Shown here: positions 12,371-26,660 of the stretch, in pieces
Numbering within the stretch: position 1 is the stretch's first letter
Layout: every line of letters starts with the position of its first letter
Assembly: GCA_933228895.1 (NCBI GenBank)
Contig: OW121849.1
Coordinates: forward strand, 44,734,354-44,798,353
Source of the DNA: Platycnemis pennipes
Lineage: Eukaryota > Arthropoda > Insecta > Odonata > Platycnemididae
Reading direction: 5' to 3'
Length of the DNA: 64,000 nucleotides
Notes under the pieces: model-generated
Seen by the model: only the letters and a program-made list of their open reading frames with translations
What the model was told of the DNA's origin: nothing
Databases searched by the model: none
Made by a program: the position numbers and the translations under genes

Positions 12371-13091
12371 GATTTAGGCGCGCGAAGCAAAGGAAACGAG
12401 AACTTCACGATTTCACCAAAACACAGGAACGCACCACAGAACATTCGCAAGTGTATTCATATTTGCTGAAAATACTGGATACTTAGATGCTTCGTATTTT
12501 TATATGCAAGGTCAGTGTCGGCCTATTTGTTTTTGTCTTTCTGTACGATGGTGGTGATAAATGATATATGCAATTAGAAAAATTCTTTTTAGATTTTTTT
12601 CTAAAGATTACATACAAGTTTCTCCTAGATACTAATTTACTTTTGTTTCTTTCATTTCTAACTTTATAAATACGTTAATTATTTTATTTTCTCAATTTCA
12701 ATTTCCGCGCTCTCTTTAATTTTACCTTTTTATATCCAAGAAATAACGGGCATATGTGAGAGTGTATTTCAGACCAAGAAATGAGTGTGTAGTAGCAGTC
12801 ACAGGATTTTAAAGTATGTACACAAATGACCAAGGTTTTATGTGGCGAATTATTCTTGTTTTAAAACTTAAAAAGGAAATCGCTCATCAAAGGAAATTAT
12901 TTTCGTGGTATTTAAAAAACGAGTGGCCCTGCTCTGAATTGCTTGATGGCACGTTTAATCAAAACGACAGATGATAATGAAAAGTATTTGCATCGTAATT
13001 AAAATAATTACCTTGCGAAGTACAATATTAAACATTTGGTTATCGAGAAGAATCGTTTCCTCCAATTCTATCTGCGATTTTCAAGTCTGTA

Positions 13092-13395
13092 CCTGCACTC
13101 AAAGGCGTTTCTACCGGGAAGAAAGGAACAAGGAAGGGAATTGAAGAGTAAGGAGGAGTCAAGGTTGGAGAGAAATCCTGCGGCATTAGCATTTACCAGC
13201 TCCTAACGAAAGGCACCAAAGGGATTACGGTTTAACGTCCCATCCAACAGACGGAGTACAGAAGTTGAAGAGCTTTTCACAAAGCACTCCAGAATATTTT
13301 AGGTTGACCAATGGAAAATATCTTTCCAGTCCGGGATTTGAACCTGGGCCCTCTGAGAAAGAGGCCAGTACCTTAATCACCACACCAACACAATC
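13092..13395 (-). repeat. SINE copy (same family as 9141-9463), inverted
   Basis: Read on the minus strand: A box TTGGTGTGGTGATTAAG, B box CAGGTTCAAATCCC, then TCTGGAGTGCTTTGTG, ACTCCGTCTGTTGGATGGG and GGTAAATGCTAATGCCGC. These match the 9.1-kb copy in order. The end away from the tRNA head differs in sequence, suggesting a subfamily. Confidence 0.75.
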
Positions 13396-13589
13396 CTTAC
13401 GTAGTGTGTACTCCTTTATCTACGGATATTGGAGCGCCCAGATTCGTTATATTGTCATCAATGGGAGAGAAACAATCGCAATTTACAGCCGCTTACTTTC
13501 ATCGCTGTTTTTAATTCGGCATCATTTACTCCATTTTTCCTCGTGCGTCACTAGGATTCAGGATACACTCGTGCCGTGATAGAAACGCG

Positions 13590-14260
13590 GTGGTTACACT
13601 CCCACTTCCCCAGGATCCCTTCCAAGGCCGGGGATTGCGAATGAACGCACAATTTTTCTCACCCCAAAAGTTCCGCTTTCTTTGCCGCCGCTTGGGGCCT
13701 AAATTCGCCCGCCACTCGAACCCGACCCCGTCCGCTCACACAGCGGCGCTGCAAAGCCCTCCTCCGCCGCCATCCGAATGACGTCTTAAATAAGAAGTGG
13801 GGGGAGGGAAGGATGGGTGGGCAAGGAGGGGATAGGAGAGGAAGAGGGAGGGAGGGAGTAGGGCGCCCTATCCTCACGTGACACACATCCAGGCACGCAT
13901 GCCGCGTCCGTTGGTCAGCGGACCCTGGCAGATTTGCTCGCGTCACGATGATGTTAGTCACCCAAAAGATCCCCCGCTTCTACCTCTCTCTCTCTCTCTC
14001 TCTCCAAAACTCCCCCCAACCTCTTTCCCTAAACCCTCCTCCTACTACCGCCATCCCCCCTCGATTCTTCTCCTTCCTCTCTCTCCCCTGACCGCCCAAC
14101 CTCGCACCCAGTAGTCTGCTTTGGCCCAGGTGGCTGTCTCAGAGAGGTGGAGTAAGGGGGGAGGGGGTGAGGACGCACGGGGCGGAGAGATGTGAAATGG
14201 ATTCCCTAGATCTCCTCCTCCCCGTCTCCCAAGTCGCATCTGAGCCGTTCCAAGCTCGCG
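13590..14260. promoter_or_regulatory. GC-rich island with (CT)n
   Basis: Alternating C-rich and G-rich blocks, with GGGAGGGAGGGAG near 13850 and a pure (CT)n at 13984-14004, then C/T-rich to 14100 and G/A-rich again to 14220. Several CpGs. No consistent coding frame. Confidence 0.35.
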
Positions 14261-15880
14261 GGTGTGACGCTCGAAAGCTTGTTTAAATTTAAACTGAAGT
14301 CAAGTTTAAATCTCTCATTTCGCGTTTAACTGAAGAAAACAGCATCTCAGCGCGTAAACAACAGTTGGTTGAATGTAAGCACAAAACTTTTGGCGTTTGA
14401 AGAAGTTGCTCATAATATCAGTCGCTGAAACTGGTAAAGTTTTATTTGTTCATTGCACTCTTATGAATTTCTTTCCTGCCCAAATATGCCTCAGTTTTTT
14501 TTCTTTTTACAATAATTTGAAATTAATGAGTAACATACCGTGATAATCCATATACCCTTGCTGCATAGCGATCGGAGGTGAATCCTCTTTCATTTGCAGC
14601 CGTTTTTCTTGTCATTAATCCCTATATGGTTTTGAGGCAGCTATTCTCTTGATTCTTCAAACGGCTAATTCTTCTGCGGATTTTCTTGTCATAATAGCAA
14701 AAATCGTCTTCTTTATATCCTCTACTACATGCTCCACATATATCATACGAGGTTATCTTTTGCAATCCTATCCACGAAATGCAAAACTTCTTTGAGTTTT
14801 ATCGTCTGAAGATGGTACTGTGGCAATATTTGCCGCATTAGTGCAGTAGAAATTAATAAGTAAATTTTGTTGCTTTCAACATATAAACAATGCAAAAATA
14901 CTGAATTTATTACAATAAGAGAACAAGAAAGCTGGGTTGCCTCAAAGGAGAACCTGTGCTGTAGTAACCTTCTTAGTTGTATATGCATCTCTAACGCTTC
15001 AATTTTTTTCATACAAAAGTGAAAGTAGTTAACAATAAACAATAAATGCCATTAACATCTGAATCATTATTAATATGAGTATAAGTACAAAATAACGAGT
15101 AAATTCATTTTTACAAGGAGAAAAATCTGATGACATCAAAAGAATCTTAGAACATTATCCATATCCATGTCTTGGTTAAATTTAAAAATGTTTTACAATT
15201 TTTTAACATTTTTAATTTTCTAGGGAAACTAATTATGGCCTATATTGAGCAAAGATCGCCCGGATAATCCAACAACCCGGTTAATTTGGAGATAGGGTCA
15301 TTAAATTTCAAGGAGCAATGAACACTGAAAAGTACTTATGATCCATTCTATACTTCTTAAAAATTAAAATGAGGTTTACCGGTTATCAATTACAATGAAA
15401 TTGTAGCTGTCCTAACTTCAGTGCATGGTTCTATATGGAAATAATTTATGGGAATACCATTCGTCATCTCATCAAACGTATAAGTAGTGGCTGGAAGAGT
15501 AACACTCCGCCAGTCAAATGTGTAGTGGTTTGATCAACGAATTACCGTGTGATAGGGAAGACGCTCATGAAAAATAATCGCGGCTCATTAGTATCTCGTT
15601 TCGGGACCGTTTAAACGAGTGTCACATAATCATGTTTTTCTGTGTTTAATTTATTAATTTTAATTTATTATAAAGGACGACTTTATTAACATTCACCGAC
15701 GAGGTCCACAAACCTACCTCTTGAACCCTGAATGTTCCTTGAGATAGTTTCAAATAAAACTTGCCTTACAGGAAAACAAAAACCAAAAAGCAAAACTGGG
15801 GTAAAACCATGGTCAAATAAATTTCGGACTTTGAATTGTTATCCCAGAATGGTTTTATTCAAAATTCAGATGCTTTGCTC
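14261..15880. other. AT-rich DNA, nothing recognised
   Basis: A short self-complementary GTTTAAATTTAAAC occurs at about 14281-14294. Otherwise no exon or repeat is recognised. Confidence 0.5.
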
Positions 15881-15889
15881 GGTTCGCTG

Positions 15890-16250
15890 GAGTGTGGTTG
15901 ATATTCCTTATCAACCCTGTGTCTCTCTCGTTCTTCAACCGGCTCCACTCTGCTACAACCCCTCCTACCCGCCCCACTCCCTGTTGCGTTCTCTCATCTA
16001 GACTGCGAGCACGCGCTCCAGACGAGGCAAGGGGAGGAATAATGTAATCCGAGGCGTCACTTTCCTCCCGACAGGAATGATTCATGTGCCGGTGAATGAG
16101 GCGCGCGCTCAGCCATCTGGGAAAAGAGGGGTCCGCGGTAAGAAAATTGGCTCATCGTGACTGCCAAGGGGGAAACCGAACCGAATTCACTTCGTCTCTG
16201 CTCATTCCAGTTTCCCAGATCCGGCCCGCAATCCCCTCGACCTCTCATGG
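15890..16250. promoter_or_regulatory. Small GC-rich island
   Basis: GC content rises clearly over about 350 bp with GCGCGC at 16100-16110, but it lacks long GA tracts. Overlapping open frames on both strands give unrelated, unrecognised products. Confidence 0.25.
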
Positions 16251-17360
16251 TATAAAAATGATTTGGAGAAATTCTTCTTCCCAAAGCCCAGTGCGATGGC
16301 AAAAATAACCGTGCTGCAATAATTAAATTAATAATTGAAACTTAATTTTGAGTCACTCACGCGTTAATGGTCGTTTATTTAGATATAGAAGGTGTGCTTT
16401 TCTTGTATCGAGTCATATCTGTATGAATATTGTATGTGAACACACACAAGTACTGAATACAACGTCGAGGGTTTACTCATGGTACTGTGAGGGAGGCAGG
16501 GGTTGAATCATCTCGCTACGATACTACTTAAAACCTTTTAGTCCTGCACACACTAAAATAGGTATTTGTTTTTGTGTAGTGCCGTCAGAAATGTAGGCTT
16601 TTCGTGGTGATTTGTCGCAATGACGTGCTAGTATTTACCTTTGAATGGAAAATTTAATAATATGGCAGCTGAAGAAATAAAATGCACATTTTTAAAATGT
16701 GCTACAAAAAAAACAGCTGACCTCAATCCTTTGCCTCCTTCATTGGCGGCCCCGTCCTCGGCCATTCAAGATTACAGAAATTGTCACTGCTTACACCTCT
16801 AATTTGATGCCTGGCACGTTCTTAATGTCAGCTGGTTACAGTTTTACGTGGATTAGGTTCCTCAAAACTGGAAATGAAGCCATCCAGGATATTATTTCCT
16901 CTAAAGTAATCTAAACCCATTAATACCCAGTAACCTATATTTAGCATGAGAATAGATGCGGAAGTTTGCTGTAATGAGATGCTGTAATGATGATCTCTTT
17001 TACAGATAATGGTGGGAAACCCTGCTCCCGTAAATGCGGAATATACCGTCAACAGTTTAGAACCAACCACTCACACATACAGTACCTACCATTTCTTTCC
17101 AGCAATTGGATCATGAAATTTAAGTTACTTCCCAAGGGTTGATTACTGATTCAGTGTCTCCATTGTGCATTATGCTTGCAGAAGGAATTTCCTTCGGCCA
17201 CATTGGATTTCATTATCATCAAAGCGCGTACATGTCACAAAATCTACACAATAATAGAAAATGATTCGCGGCAGTCTGTAAAATCTATTGTGCAATGATC
17301 AAAGTAGATTACAAGTTCTTTGAATCAGGTTCATTATTGCAATTTCGTCATTTTTCTCAA

Positions 17361-17587
17361 AAGGCCGCTTTACATGATACAATTTCTTGTACAAACGCTT
17401 GTATGAGAAAATTCTACCGTGTAAAGCGGCAAATTGTGTGAACACTTGTGCGAATGTCTGAATGACTGTGCGTAAAATAGAACCTGTTCTAATTACATTC
17501 GGACAAACGTACAATTTCGTTCAGTTTGTACAAGCGTTTGTACAAGAGATTGTGCATACAAAAAAATGTAACGTGTAAAGCGACCTT
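17361..17587 (+). mobile_element. 227-bp MITE with terminal inverted repeats
   Basis: The left end AAGGCCGCTTTACATG and the reverse complement of the right end AAGGTCGCTTTACACG match at 14 of 16 positions. Both arms also contain TTGTACAAACGCTTGTA further in. A further copy of the end motif (CGTGTAAAGCGGC) sits at about 17418-17430. No coding capacity. No clear target duplication was seen, so the superfamily is not assigned. Confidence 0.75.
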
Positions 17588-19112
17588 GACAATGACACAT
17601 TTTATACCCTAGCAAAGTCATGCGCTTAAGAGCGTTCAACCCTTTTTTCTTCTTTTTGGGCTCATTTTTAGAATTAATTCGTTGGTTATTCCTATTCTTT
17701 TACCCTGCAATGCTAATTCCTCTTGGCTTCAGGTGTTTATCTTAAAATGAGCTGGGTTTCTACTTACTCTCCTTTCGTTGAATCCACTTGGGACCAGTTA
17801 AATGTCGCTGTCGAATAACCGCTATCCGCGCTTTTTCAATGTTTGCCTCCTATAAACGTTTCTGTCTTATTTCCCAATAAACCGTGGGTAATGATGATGG
17901 AACATTGCAAGGCAATGTCTATTGCTCTAGAATCGAAGGTATCCTCGAATTTCCCCATCTTGCAGTCGATTTAACTTTCTGGACGCGGGGATAGCTATTG
18001 TACGTACTGATAGGAGTAGCCACCTGCTAATGAGCACATCAGAGCTTTTCATTCGTCTTTTAGTCCTCCCTTTTGTAAAAACGTATGTATTTTCAGTTTT
18101 TAGAAACTCTAGGGTCGGTGAGTGTCTTCTTCATATAAATATAACTTTCATTCCCAATAAGTAGTAATTTTAAATATTTTACCGATTTATTTTACAGCCG
18201 GATATCTCGTCGAGTGAAAACTGAATCTAATGATCCACTTTAATCGAACTGCATCATTCGCTCGTAATTTTCGTAAATCATACGCTACAACTGTCTTTAG
18301 GTGACGTGTGAAAATCGACGTGATCACTTTCAACACGGGAGCGTCAACGAAAAATATTTAGCATAAAGGGGTATTCAACTTCAGCGTGGAACTCTATCAC
18401 GAAATTCTTCAGAGACTGAGTAAATTTCGTTTAGTGGGAGCATTTCATCCTCTCCATCCGTTATTCCTGTTTCGGTAATTTAGGTCTCAAATGTAATAAA
18501 CTACATTGGTATCATTCTATACTGTTTTCATAATCTGAGGGACATTATTATCAAACGAGAGCATAAATATACAGCAGCTTGGTTTATTGAAATGGAATGA
18601 AAAGCGAAAGGCAGCGAATTTTCTAAAATAATTAGGCTGGTAATCTAATTGGAATTTGATGAAAATTTGCATGTTTTTGATAAACATCTACCGTCATAAT
18701 TCTAGACTGCATCATTTGAACGTATATTTCCACCTGCACCAGGATAAATGCATAAGTTACACAACTTATTTATAGTTCATTTACAAAATTTGTCGCCGCA
18801 TTGAGAAAACGATGATGATTCCCATTTCGTTACGCGTAATTGCCCCTCTTGTCGCTGCGTGTTTACCTGGGTTGTAGCGCGTGTTGCCTGTATATACGGC
18901 TAAAGTCGATAATAAAAGAAATCGCGCCTATGGATTGATGAAATACCAGAATGATTTCGGGAATGGTTGTTAAAATACCTGCCTCATGGTAAATTATAAA
19001 CGAAATGCTTTCTGGGCCTTTAATGTTTTATTTTGGCTTTCCCTGTACCACTTATGATTTCCAGAGAAGATCTGAACTCTAAACAATAACAGAGCTAGGC
19101 CTTAGAGAGAAA
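17588..19112. other. AT-rich DNA, nothing recognised
   Basis: No exon or repeat is recognised. Confidence 0.5.
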
Positions 19113-19192
19113 TGCCCTGGAGCCTCTCCTGGGTCCGAACCTGGGACCTCCGATCAGTAGTCCAATACTCTATCCACCTAACTTCCACCCCC
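19113..19192 (-). repeat. tRNA-derived SINE head, minus strand
   Basis: On the minus strand: GGTGGATAGAGTATTGGACTA (A-box region, shown as GTGGATAGAGTATTGG), then CTGATCGGAGGTCCCAGG and B box GGTTCGGACCCAGG. This order is typical of arthropod tRNA-like SINE heads. Confidence 0.6.
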
Positions 19193-20461
19193 TTCTAATT
19201 CCCCTTTATTATCATATTTCACTCAATTAAAAGGAATATCAGGATCTTCATTAGCCTCGCCCACCAAACATCACTTTTCTGGTCATCAATTTCCTTTTCA
19301 AAGTTTGTTGGGATTTCAAGCCCTTCGACCGTTTGTTTTCGTTCGGCAACGTCTTACAGGAGCCCATCACTTTTTCACTTCCACTCTGAACCTCCGAATA
19401 CACAACAAAGCTCCGTTACTCAGGTGTATGAAGTCGTAAATCATAAGGTAGTTTCGCTTGTAGGAGATACACTGAGTTCTTTTGGAAAAAATTTGAGAAA
19501 GGGCGAGTATCACTTATGAGCGCAGATTGTTCTCTCTCAATTGGTTTGCTAAATAAGATATGTGAGTTATGTGTTTGTTATCTCATAGCAATAATTATGT
19601 CTTATGGACGTAACCAAATTACTGCAGGGGGAAAATGTCCCAATTACGTAAATAACTTTTAAAAGATTGGTATCAGAAAAACGATACTTCTTAGTCGTCG
19701 ATTTTATTGTAATATTTGTTCATGATTCTCCTCGAGCTGCTTTCGGGCTCTTAACTTTATGCATGATGCGGAAATATTCTCCAAAATTATAAGTGAAAGG
19801 CTTCGGTTTTACCTGTGCTAAAATAAGGGGGGAGCCAGTGGCAAGGAATAATCGCATTCGGAAACCTATAAGGAAAGGTATTTCAAATCTTGGCTTAGTT
19901 TTCTGGGGAGAAGTTTGTAAGTACTTAAAAATTAGGTTAAAGGTGCTTTCGGGTGTAAGTTCCCGGAAAATCTTATTATGTACCAGTCAAAGGCGCTATG
20001 AATATCCCCTTTCATCAGCACTCATTGCCCCTAAAATTCAAAACTTTGCCGTGACCGCTGTTAAGTAAAATACACAATTCCCGCTTTGTAAGCGTAGAGC
20101 TTTGTCCATTGAACTGTATGTATTAAATACGTACTGAGACTTTGTTCTGGCTATGGTAGAAGGACACACTTATAGACGGTGATAAAAATTGCGTATCCTT
20201 GTCATCCCAGAAACTTCACTGAAATAAGATTATTAAAAGAATTTTGACGGCAGTGGAAAAAAATGTTTCATTATAAGAAAGCTGTATGGCCCCTAATTAG
20301 TCATTTCTCTGTTCATTGAAAGTTTTATATGATATATTCTATGTGATGCTATAGCTAAGGCTAGCGAATGCTTTTTTCCAGAGGAAAGAACCTGAACTGG
20401 GAAATATACCATAGACTTTTTGTTTTAAGGACCAATACGCAAATATTACCACGACTCTACA

Positions 20462-20535
20462 CTAACTTCATGGTAGTGTGATGATGTGCCCCTCGCCCCA
20501 AAGTTCGATTCCTGCTCAAGGAAACCTTTTTCCTC
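20462..20535 (+). repeat. Possible tRNA-like SINE remnant
   Basis: ATGGTAGTGTGATGATG (A-box-like) is followed 30 bp later by AAGTTCGATTCCTGC (B box). Only these two boxes support it. Confidence 0.4.
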
Positions 20536-20589
20536 GAGGAATTTTCGACGGAATAATGTTTCGGGCGAGGTTAATTATCACCTACTAGC

Positions 20590-21340
20590 TCCTGAGTAGG
20601 GACTACGCACCGAAGTGTGAATCATTCTACCAGGGATGCATCCCCCCAGGCTCGGGATTGAAGAAATTTCGTGCACCCATCTACGCCGGAGATTGGGCGG
20701 ATGGCAAAAAAATGCTCCGCGGCTGATATTCCACCATTTTTCCTCGAATCCCCCGCGCTTTGTCAACGCACTATTTCCGAGCGTTCCGTCGCCCTCTTGC
20801 CTTGGCGCGAGATCCCCACGTTGGTCGGGGACGGCTTGTAGCCGAGCATCCAGAGCACGAGTGTTTATTCTGCCCCCGTTCCCGCCCCCCATTGTTTCCC
20901 TTCTCCCCCAGTACACCTCAACAATGCCGATCTAGATCCCTCGGTGAGGGAGAGAGAGAGAGAGGGAGATTTTGGGGAAGAGGGGTGCAAAGAGGGGAAT
21001 ATCTAACCAGATCTCAACCCCCCCTCCCACAGCTCCTCTTGGTGTTTGCGTGGGTGGGTGAATTGAGGGAAGGGGAGGAGAAGGGATTCTCCGGGGGCCA
21101 TAGTAAAATAGCTACGCGCTAGGACAAGGGTGAGAGGGGAAGGGGTGGAAAGTGGGAGAGGGGAAAAAAAATAAACGAACACAGTCCAAGGAATTGGAGG
21201 TTGAATCTGAAAGCCCTCCTTATATATTTTTATCTCCTCCCTCTCTCCCCCGCCTTCCTCCACCGCCCATCCCCTTAGCCCCTCCCCTCTCCTCTCACCC
21301 TCTACCGTTTGTTTTCACCGTAGCTCACCGATTTTATTTT
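20590..21340. promoter_or_regulatory. GC-rich island with (GA)n tract
   Basis: C-rich and CpG-containing at 20640-20900, then a (GA)n core at 20946-20970 inside GAGGGAGAG...GGGAGAT, a motif order also seen at 2098-2124. It then alternates G/A-rich and C/T-rich to 21300. No frame is consistently coding. Confidence 0.4.
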
Positions 21341-24300
21341 TGGAAGCGCAAGCGGCTGAGACTACTGAGCGAATTATATGTTTTCTTTTCGTTTGCATAG
21401 GTTTTTATACATATTTATGTATTTTTCCCATCTCCTCTCTTTCCAGCTATTTTTTTCTGTTTCAATGGGACGGGATTTTTTTTCGTGTATTTTCCGCTCT
21501 TGCCTTTCAATGGAATCATCCTCGGGACGCGCGAAGTTTACCCGATCTTCCTCTCTAACTCTTCCCCCCCTGAGGTGGTGGTGACGGGATTACTGTCGGT
21601 ATCATTGGAGTGGGTCTAGCGCCCCCATCAGCCACTACCGCGGCTGATTTCGAGCGGATTAATATGACGAAGGCGTTGGGAAAACCAGCAAAACGATAAT
21701 GTGCCTGCATTTGAGATTTTTTAATGTCATTCCAATAACCGTTTTAGTACGAGGAGATGATAACAGGCAATATATATATTCGTCATAGAATGTATAAAAT
21801 GGAATGCATTCTTGAATGAATAAAAACCAATTTGGTTTGCTGATCAACTATTCAGTCAACAAACCGCTTAGGGCAACCTTTCGGTGTCAAAAATAATCTT
21901 GCAAGGCAATTGCACAGAATCTCCTTTTATTATCTCTCGGGGAATGTTATACCCATGAGTTGCGAATAAAAGGATATTATAAAATGTAATGCGTATGATT
22001 TGTTGGTTGAGTCATTCGCTGGGGGTTCTTATTTATCCCCGGTTGTTTGCCAATTAAATTTTAAGGGCATATTTCACTCGCACAACTGCACGTCACGTTT
22101 TGTGTGTCTGAAGAAGTGTCAGATTTTTCCCAAGTAAATGGTGTGCATTTGAATGTGTGTGTAGCCGATTAATTGAATATTCTAATAAAATTACCAATTC
22201 TGTGGGAACTCACTTTCTCGCGAATAAGGAAGTCGTCATAATAAATGCAAAGAAAAGCACAGTATATGTCAACCCATTGTCAATCATCTGTTTGAAGAGA
22301 AATATGCTCATAAATTTTTACTAACTGGTTTTTCCATATTTTCCATTGTTAGGTTCAGCTAATCATAAAACATCATGAAAATTATAAATCTTGTCAATAA
22401 CAGTGTCTTAAATTTTATTGCATGATTTTCCACGCATTCATTTTTTGTTCAATTTTTAATTCTGATATAGTAAATTTTGATATAGTACTTTTAAATATTG
22501 AAGTCTTTTTTCCTCCAATATTTGAAGTCGAATCCTCTCACGTTTTAACGATCTGTTGCGCAAGAATAATACTGTCCGGCCGAATCAAGACTTCAATGTT
22601 GAGCAATTTCTCATCTTCATTAGCTCAAGCGAATATGTAGCACCATATTACTAAAATCTATGCTAAATTTGTATTTAAATATCAAGATGTATAATAAATT
22701 TGCATGATGATGAGATACCAACGATAAATTACCATGCTTTACCGCTTTTTCATCAGGGTGCACGAAAAATCATCAAACAAGGATATCCTCATAAAACAGC
22801 TATTGCCTGGAGAAAATAAGACACTTGGAGTGGGTCTCGTCTGTCCACTGTTTTCCAAAATCGGGACACCTATTAAATTCTGTTGACCTTAGGCTGTGTT
22901 AGACGATTTTCATGATATGTTGACAAAATTTCTTGTTTATGAATCCTCTTCTCGCGTCCGAGGCTGACTAAAAAATATTTCCTCTCTATCATCTTCCATG
23001 AGCTTTTGTTTGGATGATATAGATGAGGAACAATAATATCCGATAGAAAAATAACGGAATAAATAATATTAAAGACTATGAAATAACATAGAGAGAAGCT
23101 GAACTTTTCGAACCTGATAGAAGATAAACTAGGCCGCCTTGCATTATTATTTAGAACTACATTTGCCTGTTGAGCTATAAAATAGAAAAAAGTACAATTC
23201 ATCCATCTGGAGGTGATGTCTTTTATTTTACGTTTCTGTTCTCGTTGGCTGCAAATAAGTAATCCCTTTATATATTGTCAATTACCTATTCCCTTCTAAA
23301 AAACCTTAATGAACTTTTTTTTGGGGTGTTTTGTAAGTGAAGTACGTATGTACTAAGACATATTTGCGAGCAAATCAGCAACTAATTGATATGCTCAAAT
23401 GATGTTTAATTTTCAGTTTAAAAGCAAAAATTTGGTGTTGTTTTGAGTAGGCATTTCAGTGTGTTTCTTTCAAAAATTGCATGCATCAATTGAATGTAAA
23501 TGATGATAATTTCATTTTCATATTCAATTTTAATTCAGAGGCAGATGCGGTACATATTTACCCCATGAGCCGCACGTGTATCGCAAGCCGCGCAATTTTT
23601 CTGACCCCTATTTTGCAGCCCATTTTTTCGATTAACGGTTAAAAAATTTGACTCACGTCAGCCAACTTTTCTGCGAACCTTAATTACACTCTTATGTTTT
23701 TTTTTAGATATTACCTACAATAATGTATTCAAATAATATATCCTTATGCTCAACGTCTAGTGGCGTGAAGGAATCTGTCATCTTTCCTCTCAAAATGAGA
23801 TTTATCAGTCGTTCTCGTGTCATTAGATTTCAGGATGTGGGATTTTTTTTCTCAAGTTCCATCTGTGGGTAATTTAATGTATTCCGACACGAGTGATGGT
23901 CCGTAAAAAGTTTCCCTGTGCGACGTGAATCACCCGGAGCCATTTTCATGGGTTGTAAATTGTCCCGTAAGGATTTATCTAGCTCGTTTCCAGCCAGAAG
24001 AACTAACCAGAGGTGGGAGGAGTCACACACGCGCCCGACTAGCTTTTCTGCAAAGAGAGAGAGAGACATTCTATTTTGTTTAAAAATAACGGCAGCCTAA
24101 TGAGAATCGTGTGCTTTGGAGCCCATCAGAGACTAGAAGACCAACCACGATGCTGCACATCCTCCTCAGCCAAATCCGGAGGGCAACATAATTTATCTGC
24201 CAAGGAAATGAGTAGTAGCGCCTGTCCTCCTCAAAAGTATCGAGTTACCGAGAGAGAAACTGAATTTACATTCCCGTGAAAAAAAAATTTCGAAGACTCA

Positions 24301-26520
24301 GTTTCCGGACCTATTTGTCTATGCTATTTCAATGTCCAGCTTCATCCGCGGATCGTTTCTTTAATTTTTTCGCTTTTACGCGTTTGGGAAGCCCCTTCTT
24401 CCGACGTGAGTAACTTTAGCGGTTTCGCGTACCACGAGTTCCGCATGCGAATAAACTGTTTGAAAATGAATGAATTTAGCTGTATCCACTATAATCATTT
24501 CTTATCGTCACCCAATACGGATTTGAATTTCTTATTCTTGACTCAGTATTGGCGCACAGGGAATGATTTGCAACATGCCATGTAATTAATAAATTCTTTG
24601 CGTTGAAGTTTTAAACATTCTTCTACTGTGTGATAACAAAGTCAAACTTTGATGAATAGCTATCCAAAATAGCCATAAATATTTCCTAAAAAATTTGTCA
24701 AAAATTAGGTGATGTATTAAGTAAGGTGGAATAGGAAATGATCATTTTCTCTAACCTTCGTATTATTGGCTGAATCTCAGCAGACAAGTGTCAAAATCTA
24801 ATAATTGCTTCTTAGATCTAATAAATCTCTTCTTATAATTAGTGATTTTTCTGCTTCGTGTGGCAGAAATTTTTAAGGAAGAGCCTTAAGCATTCTTTCT
24901 CACTACTCTTTAATAGGGGCTTTTACTTGGAACTGGAATCGCTATTTTGTGCACGAAATTGTTAGATGGAAACAAAACATGAATCTCAGTGAAAAACTTA
25001 ATCTTCCAACCACAGCCATTCACTAATAAATCAAAAATTAAAATAAGCAAAAGTCGACGCACACCAAACGAGCTGCGTTAAGGATATCTTCGTCATCCAC
25101 CTCCCGTTCTTGGCTTTGTTGAGGAAAAACGGGAAGGGAGTGGAGGGTGGGGGGTGGAAGGTTTTCTCGTACAGATCCTGTCGCAACCACTTCCATTGGC
25201 GGAGTTAGCTGTGTGTCCCTTGTCAGCTTGTGATAAAGAGAAGGAGCTTCGCAGTCTTGGTTGTGATTGGATGAAATGGATGGCGTAAAAGTCGTGTGCA
25301 CGCCCACTTTTCCGAAAGGGTTAAAAACTACAGTTTTTCGCCGCTGATAATTCGAGGACTAATTGACGGATCGCAGAACACAAAAATAATGTTATTTTTA
25401 TTTTACAAACTCTCTAAGATTCTGCAATAAAAATGGTTAACGACCCCTTGGGAAATTTTCCTTTGCCACGTATTTGATGTAATTGCCCTTCTTTTAACAA
25501 TATAAAAATTTTGAAAAATTGCAATCCTATCTGATGAATCATTCGACTCTTCTCAATTAGAATTTAATAATCCTAGCCTTAAGTTGCATTTTCAATTACC
25601 TTTGCTTAATAAATCAATGGTATTGATAGGCTGCTCTCTTTGCCGTAAATTTGCCCTGAATATCTTCACGGATAAGCATTGATTAACCCGTAAATAGGTC
25701 CTTGTAAACATTATCTATAACATCCATGATGAGAACAGTGAGGCTATACCTATCCTTCTGAATTATTTACTTATTGCGCCAAACACCGTAATTTAATTGT
25801 AGTCATATTATGCAAAGCGTAACGATAACTTTCAAAACTGCCGCTTAAAGTGAAACTGCTATTTATCTCACTGGTCATCTCTCCCTCCCGAGATGACGTG
25901 TTGCGTTCTGCTATCTGTCGAGTAAAAATGGGACTAAGTGGTCTCTTCGCCTCTGGGCGCCTATTATGAAAACGTCGACGAATGGTTAGCGGACACATTA
26001 AAAACATTCACAAGAAATCGTGTAGTGATTATCAGCAACTTAAGAGAAGAATTACTCTATGTTAAATAACCAGCCGTTTTAAGCGGATAAGGTCTGATAT
26101 TATTTCGATTTAGCCAGACGCAACATTCATTTCTCAAGGTGATATGTGCTGCTTCATCTCTAGGTGCTTTCTTTACTTATTTACGGTCATCCTTCCCCTC
26201 ACATTTTCCCATTGATGACAAACGTGAGGCATTTGCGCCCTAGCCTTGAGAATCGGAGCGGCGCTATGCGGCGTTTGCTGGGCGCGTATGTTCACGCTCC
26301 AGCCCCCGCGGCCTTATGTAATGCCATACACGCTCGGAATTTGTCTCCGGCAACGTATCCTTCGAGATAAGACAGCAGTTCATACGGTTTTGATAGTTTG
26401 GCGGAGCGTTATCTGGGTTCAACGTTTCCGAGAAAATGAATTGAGTTCTTTCGTACCCGTTCTCAATTGTTCTGAGCTTCTCTAATTTTTTTTTTCATTT
26501 TGGCTTAACTTGCCTCGCAA
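21341..26520. other. Long AT-rich stretch, nothing recognised
   Basis: Over 5 kb without a recognisable exon, SINE or inverted-repeat element. Small open frames on both strands have no family resemblance. Confidence 0.5.
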
Positions 26521-26524
26521 ACAG

Positions 26525-26660
26525 TACGGTGACGGAATGGGTAGAGCGTCGGGCAACTGTCTGGAGGCACCAGGTTTGAATCCGGGAGAGGTCTTTTCCA
26601 ACACGTTCAACTGGAACCAAACTGTGTGATTTCCTGAGTACCAGATCATTCTGGGAAACA
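26525..26660 (+). repeat. tRNA-derived SINE
   Basis: A box ATGGGTAGAGCGTCGG, then a B box CAGGTTTGAATCCGG about 35 bp on. The downstream TGTGATTTCCTGAGTACCAG is echoed as TGTGGTTTTTTGAATACCAG in the unit near 27.75 kb, suggesting a common tail. Confidence 0.65.
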
